This document shows positions 58,901-64,000 of a DNA stretch of 64,000 nucleotides, in pieces. How positions within the stretch are numbered: the first letter of the stretch is position 1; each line of letters starts with the position of its first letter. The position numbers were made by a program, and so were the translations under genes. The notes below the pieces were generated by a model, which had not been told where the DNA came from, searched no databases, and worked only from the letters and a program-made list of their open reading frames with translations. This DNA comes from Spirodela intermedia (Eukaryota; Streptophyta; Magnoliopsida; Alismatales; Araceae), in the NCBI GenBank assembly GCA_902729315.2, contig LR746280.1, forward strand, positions 2,352,501 through 2,416,500, given 5' to 3'.

Positions 58901-61900
58901 GCCCACAAAAGAATGACACCTTAAAACAAAACAAAAGAAATGACAATGATGACACCAATACAACTAACACCCAAGCCATAGAGGAACACACTCTTAACAT
59001 AAGCTAAGAAACCATCCTTTCTTCATAACAACTAAACGAATTTAACCCACAACCATCCAAAAAGAGAGAGGAAGGAAAAACGCAGGATAAAATAAACAAT
59101 GCTGAACCAATGAAGAATTTCACCGGAGTGAATGAAAGCCATAACCACTCCACCAATAGCAATAACCAATTAATAGATAACAGAGAAGATAATGAAGAAA
59201 CAAGGGGAGGAATAACTCAACTCAAGGAATGCAACAAAGAAATGACAAACAACTTAAACAACTTAGACAACAAAAAATTCACCTTGCCACAAACACAAAA
59301 TAACAAGAATAGTAGAATAAGGAGCAACCCTCTTAGCCATGAAAACTTATGAACTAAAAAAGGGATAATTAAATGCAATAGACTAGACCACACAAAACAA
59401 ATAAGACTGAAATCACCTAGATACTCATACCCCTAATTTATTATAATTAACAGATAAAAGATGAGCCTATCAATTAGTAGTAATGATATTTTAACAAGAA
59501 GAGAGGAAGAAAAAGAAAACTTCAAAAGGCAATCCTCAAGACAAACCATCTCATTAATGGAAAATGATAGATATTACACAGCCTCAACATCTAAGATGAA
59601 AAGAAAAAAACACATAGAAGAGACAGATTAAGAGACCTACATGGAAGAAGACTACTTAGATCTAGAGGAAATAATAAAATGACAATGGCTCAGATCAGAA
59701 GATGATTAGGAGAGAATCTCGAGCAATCCAAGCATAAAACATAGAATAACAAGAAAAAACATTACACATGACTATAGAAGATCAGAAAGACTAAGATTGA
59801 GACCCTCTTAATCATCTAACTTTACAGATGTATAATATCCTTATTTGGAATTGTAGGGGAATAGGAACCTCACAAACAAAACAAAGAATCAAGGAACTAA
59901 TACAGGAGCACAAAATCAAGTAATAACTATAATTGAACCCATGCTAAAACAAGAAAAAATAGAAAATGCTTAAAGAGAATTAAAAATAAATTACTCATGG
60001 ACCAACAAAAATGACAAAATATGACTCTTCTTGTAAAATAACATCTCAATTACAATCACATTGGAGCATGAACAAGCTGCAACAACAAAAATAACCTATC
60101 AAGACAACATAAAAAGTTAGTATAATATATGGCTCTTATGAAACACATAAACACAAAGAATTGTGGGATCACTTAAGGGATATCACAAAAAGAGATAATC
60201 TCTCATGGCTAATCAAAAGGAATTTCAACATTATAAGGCTCTCATTAGAAAAGAGAGGTAGATGTAATGTGAATTTCAACTAGATGAGTAAATTCAATGA
60301 AACAATTCAACACCTAGGACTCATTGAAATAAAGCACGAAGGTAACAATATGTCATGATTTAATTGTGCTAAAGGAGTAAACAAAATTTACCAAAGGCTA
60401 GACAGAATCCTGGTGAACAAAAAATTTACTAGAACAAAATAATTTTAAATCACTTACCTTCCGAGAACATGTTTAGACCATGTCCCAATCCTAATCACAC
60501 AAGCTACAACCAGGCCTATCAGTGGAATGCCATTCCGCTTCTAAAACATGTAGACTCAACACAAATAATTCAAATCATTTGTTAGTGAACACTAGGGAGG
60601 AAGAGTCGCAGCAAGTAACATGGTTAATCTCAATTATAAATTACAAAACATGAAAATACAATTAAAATGGTGAAACAAAAACATATTTGAAAATATTAAG
60701 ATAAGAATGAAAGACATGACAAGGAAACTAGAAGAACTCGAAATTGAAATATAAGACAATTACAACAAAAGAAAATATGAGGAATATTCCAACCTCAAAA
60801 TAGAGATAGATGAAATATCTAAACAACATGAGACCTTTTGGAAACAAAAGCAAGAATCCACTAGTTAAGAAAGGGTGATAGGAACACATATTTTTTTTCA
60901 CGTGACCACAAAAATAAAAAATGACGACTCATTTAGTCAAATACTAAAAGAAGCCAACGGTAACTAAAATAATATCCAAAGAGAAGGGATAAAACACTTT
61001 TCGAAATTACTACAAATAGAAACACAAGACTATGGCCATACATTTCTTGATCTAATCTCCAAATGGATAAATGAGGAAGACAATAAAGAATTATGTAAAA
61101 TGCTAGACGACAAAGAAATAAGAGAAATAGTATTCGAAATGAGGAAGGATAATGCTTTAGGACCAAATAGAATGGATGTCATATTTTATACAAAATGTGG
61201 GGACATAGTAAGCGAAGATGTACGCCAAGCAATTAAAGAATTCATATCATCAACTCCCTCTCATGATCATGGGAAGCCACATTCATAGCACTAATTCTCA
61301 AATAAGAAACATCAAAAAACTTCTTTGAATTTAGACCAATTAGCTTATGCAACATGTGCTATAAAATTGTCACCAAAACAATATGTAAAATACTCCAAAA
61401 AGTATTACCTAAAATCATATCAGTTGAACAAGGAGCCTTTGTTGAAGGAAGATCAATCACTGAAAACATTACACTAGTTCAAAAAATGACCTAATCCATC
61501 AATAAAGAAAACACAAGTGATAACACCATATTAAAACTAGATATGGTCAAAACATACAATAGAATTAAATGATGGTTTATCATGAAAGTATTACAAAGAT
61601 TTAGATTTAGCAAAAAATGAATAGAATGGATCAAAGTATGTATAGAGAACAATCATTTTTCTCTCTTAATTAATGGTAAAACTTCACCTTTTTGTACAAC
61701 TAGTAGAGGATTAAGACAAGAGAATCCTCTATTTTTACTCTATTTATAATAGCTGAAGAAGTAATGAGCAAAGGGTTAATAGAGTTATTTGATAGGTGTA
61801 GGATAAAAAAAATTATGATGATGAGGAATTACCCACTAATTTTTTATGCATTATTTGTGGATGATTCAATAATCTTTACTAATAGCAAAAGTAAGTCCAT

Positions 61901-63880
61901 AAAAAGAGTGATGTAATTCCTAATTAAATACGAAAAAATATCAAGACAAAAAATCAACAAAAACAAGTCTGCATCCTACCTAAGCCAAAACAGCCCCAAG
62001 AGGAGAAACAAACGAAATAAAAAGTTAACTAGCTTCAACAAAGGAAATATGCCATTTACTTATCTTGGATGCCCCATCTATAAACGACAAACGAAATAAT
62101 CTTATTTTGAATATATTATAGAAAATATAAGGAAAAAAGTGGATAGATGGAAAACAAAATTATTATCTCTAGGAGGGAGAATCATACTTATAAAAAGTGT
62201 CTTGTCCAGCATCTCCATACATACCCTGGCTGCATATGATATCCCGTAGGTCATTATTAATAGTGGAAAAAATGAGGACAAAATTCTTATGGAGAAATGT
62301 AGAAATTAAGACCAAACACCACTAGATTTTATGGAAAAATATGTGCCAACCAGGTAATGACAGAGGCCTAGGAATTAAAAGGATAGAAGACCATTTGAGA
62401 TGACTTGGAATAAAAATAGTATAGAGATGCAAAACAAAAACATCACTGTGGTCTAAATTAATTAAAGTAAAATTTAAAGAATAGGCCATGAGAAATCCGA
62501 AATTAGAGGTCCAATAAGATGGAAAAAAATGTAGGAAACATGAATTGACATGAAAAAGTACTAAGATGGGAGGTTGATAAAAGAGAAATTAATGTATGGA
62601 ATGACAACTGGTCAAGCTTTGGAGTTTAAAACAATTGGAAATGATTGATACCAACAAATCATGAATGACTGTATCCCAATTAATGAAAAAAAATAGCAAG
62701 AAATTCTTTACATGGCGAGCATGAAATGGAATCTCATAAAACGAATTAAAACATGTCCCCAGCACAAATCTAGACAAAGACCTATGCATATGGCCATTAG
62801 TTGTCAAATTAGCTTGGGAATATTTTAGAACCAAGAGCCCAAAAATAGTATGGGCAGATAAGGTTTGAAATATGATTATTCCTACAAAAATTTCTTCATT
62901 TATGTGAAAACTCATTTCAAATCGCTTACCACTAGATATGAATATTCAAAAATTAGGATTCCAATTTCCATCAAAATTTGTATGCTCCTTGTAGGACCCA
63001 CAAGAAGAATCCATAGATCATGTCTTCTTCAAAAGCGAATGGGCTGTAAAATACGAGAAATAGTTGTGTCAAAAATGAGATATATGGGGAAACAGGGGTA
63101 CCAACTGTAGGAATTACTTTGAGCATATAATGTTGAAAAATACAAGAACAAGAGAGAGAACAATAGAAATAATGTGTAGGATACATATTCCATGTTTATT
63201 GTAGGAACTATGGATAGGTAGGAATAAAGTTTGAATGAATGGGAACAAAATCACCATTCCCCTCATCATACAAAAGTATAAAACGTGGATAAAAAATCTG
63301 GGGAGAATAATAGAGCACAAAAATTGAATACATTCAAAGAAAAATTAATTCTACAAAGATGTAAAGTAGAGATCAGAAGTGTCAAATATGACCAAATAAT
63401 AAAGATCATCATATAGGTTCACCCTATGGAGGGTGAAATGAAGCTAAATACAGATGGAACATCCAAAGAAAACCTTGGAAAATTGGGCGAAGACAAAGTA
63501 ATTCAAGACCACTGTGGAAAATTATTAAGAGCATTCTCAACATAATATGGAATACTAACCAACATGAAGGTAGAATGTAAAGCACTAGCTGAAAATTACA
63601 ATTATGTGAAAAATTATACTTATGTAACATTGTAATTAAAATAGACTCAATAACACTTGTCAAGATGTTTGAGAAATAGGAATGTAGGTAATAGAAATTA
63701 AAAAGAATATGAAAAAAGATAGAATCAAATCCCTTGAACATGTTTTTCACATAGGTAATCAATTGGTAGACTATCTTGCAAATGTGAGCTTACGACAGAA
63801 AGAGGAAAAAATCTACAAGTGTATGTAGGACCTTCTTAAGAAGGGAGAGGCATATACAATTTGGAGTGCTAGGGCATGTC
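55921..63880 (+). mobile_element. Nearly full-length L1-type LINE, heavily mutated
   Basis: Order on the plus strand: 5' UTR-like segment (55921-56700); ORF1 (about 56730-59420) with an acidic N-terminus, a DUF4283-type domain at about 58190-58680 (IYIWALDARHVIIRFE) and a CCHC-like knuckle (CRKLGHHMTNCWYNC, about 58713); ORF2 starting with an endonuclease signature near 59830 (ILIWNCRGIG); and an RT domain at about 61090-62260 (FRPISLCNMCYKIVTK, GAFVEGRSITENI, catalytic FVDD at about 61855, WKTKLLSLGGRIILIKSV). A zf-RVT trace lies near 62990 (IDHVFF) and RNase H at 63430-63790 (MKLNTDGTSKENLGK, HIGNQLVDYLAN). Stops are frequent in all domains, so it is inactive. The end is placed by the last recognisable RNase H sequence plus a short tail. 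Confidence 0.85.
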
Positions 63881-64000
63881 ATATATCAAATGAGTAAGAT
63901 AGGGAAAGCTTGATCCAATTCGAGAAGGATGAAGTAAGTACCAAAAAATGAAGAAAGCAATAGTCAAAACATCACAACGTGAATTTTAATCAAATCGTAA

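Overview
The window is nuclear DNA from a flowering plant. Evidence: spliced genes with GT-AG introns, a mitochondrial-type NAD formate dehydrogenase, a TAA/TAR auxin-biosynthesis gene, a Raf-like CBC-type kinase, a golgin-candidate-6 tether, many GA/CT microsatellites, and Ty1/copia, Ty3/gypsy and L1-type LINE debris. GC-rich third positions in the TAA/TAR, formate dehydrogenase and kinase genes, together with close family matches, suggest a non-grass monocot or another non-eudicot lineage. That placement is an inference.

Layout. 1-11982 (+): the 3' three quarters of a CCCH/RRM RNA-binding protein gene (RBM26/27, Arabidopsis C3H41 type), whose 4.5-kb intron holds a decayed antisense copia element. 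12.1-14.5 kb: two unrelated minisatellites built on GA and CT tracts. 15.8-18.8 kb (+): tryptophan aminotransferase (TAA/TAR), with introns swollen by tandem repeats. 19.6-21.8 kb (+): formate dehydrogenase. 23.6-27.9 kb (+): Raf-like kinase of the CBC1/CBC2/MRK1 group. 28.4-29.3 kb (-): a possible small GC-rich gene and a broken PPR-gene fragment. 30.7-35.6 kb (-): ribonucleotide reductase large subunit, 17 exons, with two E2F-type sites upstream. 37.2-51.4 kb (-): golgin candidate 6 (p115/Uso1 homologue), 18 exons, with repeated copies of its own 3' end just beyond the stop. 52-64 kb: a stack of dead retroelements (gypsy gag-protease, an inverted copia RT/RNase H piece, then a nearly complete but stop-ridden LINE).

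The genes are ordinary single-copy plant genes with no operon-like logic: RNA metabolism, auxin synthesis, C1 metabolism, signalling, dNTP supply and Golgi tethering. Exon boundaries were set by reading splice sites and checking that codon phase is kept; the joined coding lengths are divisible by three for the TAA/TAR, formate dehydrogenase, kinase, RNR1 and golgin models. I did not find an obviously new multi-gene system. The most noteworthy signals are the 3'-tail duplications of the golgin gene, the acceptor-bearing tandem repeats in a TAA/TAR intron, the paired E2F sites at RNR1, and an unassigned small ORF with promoter-like context near 28.6 kb.
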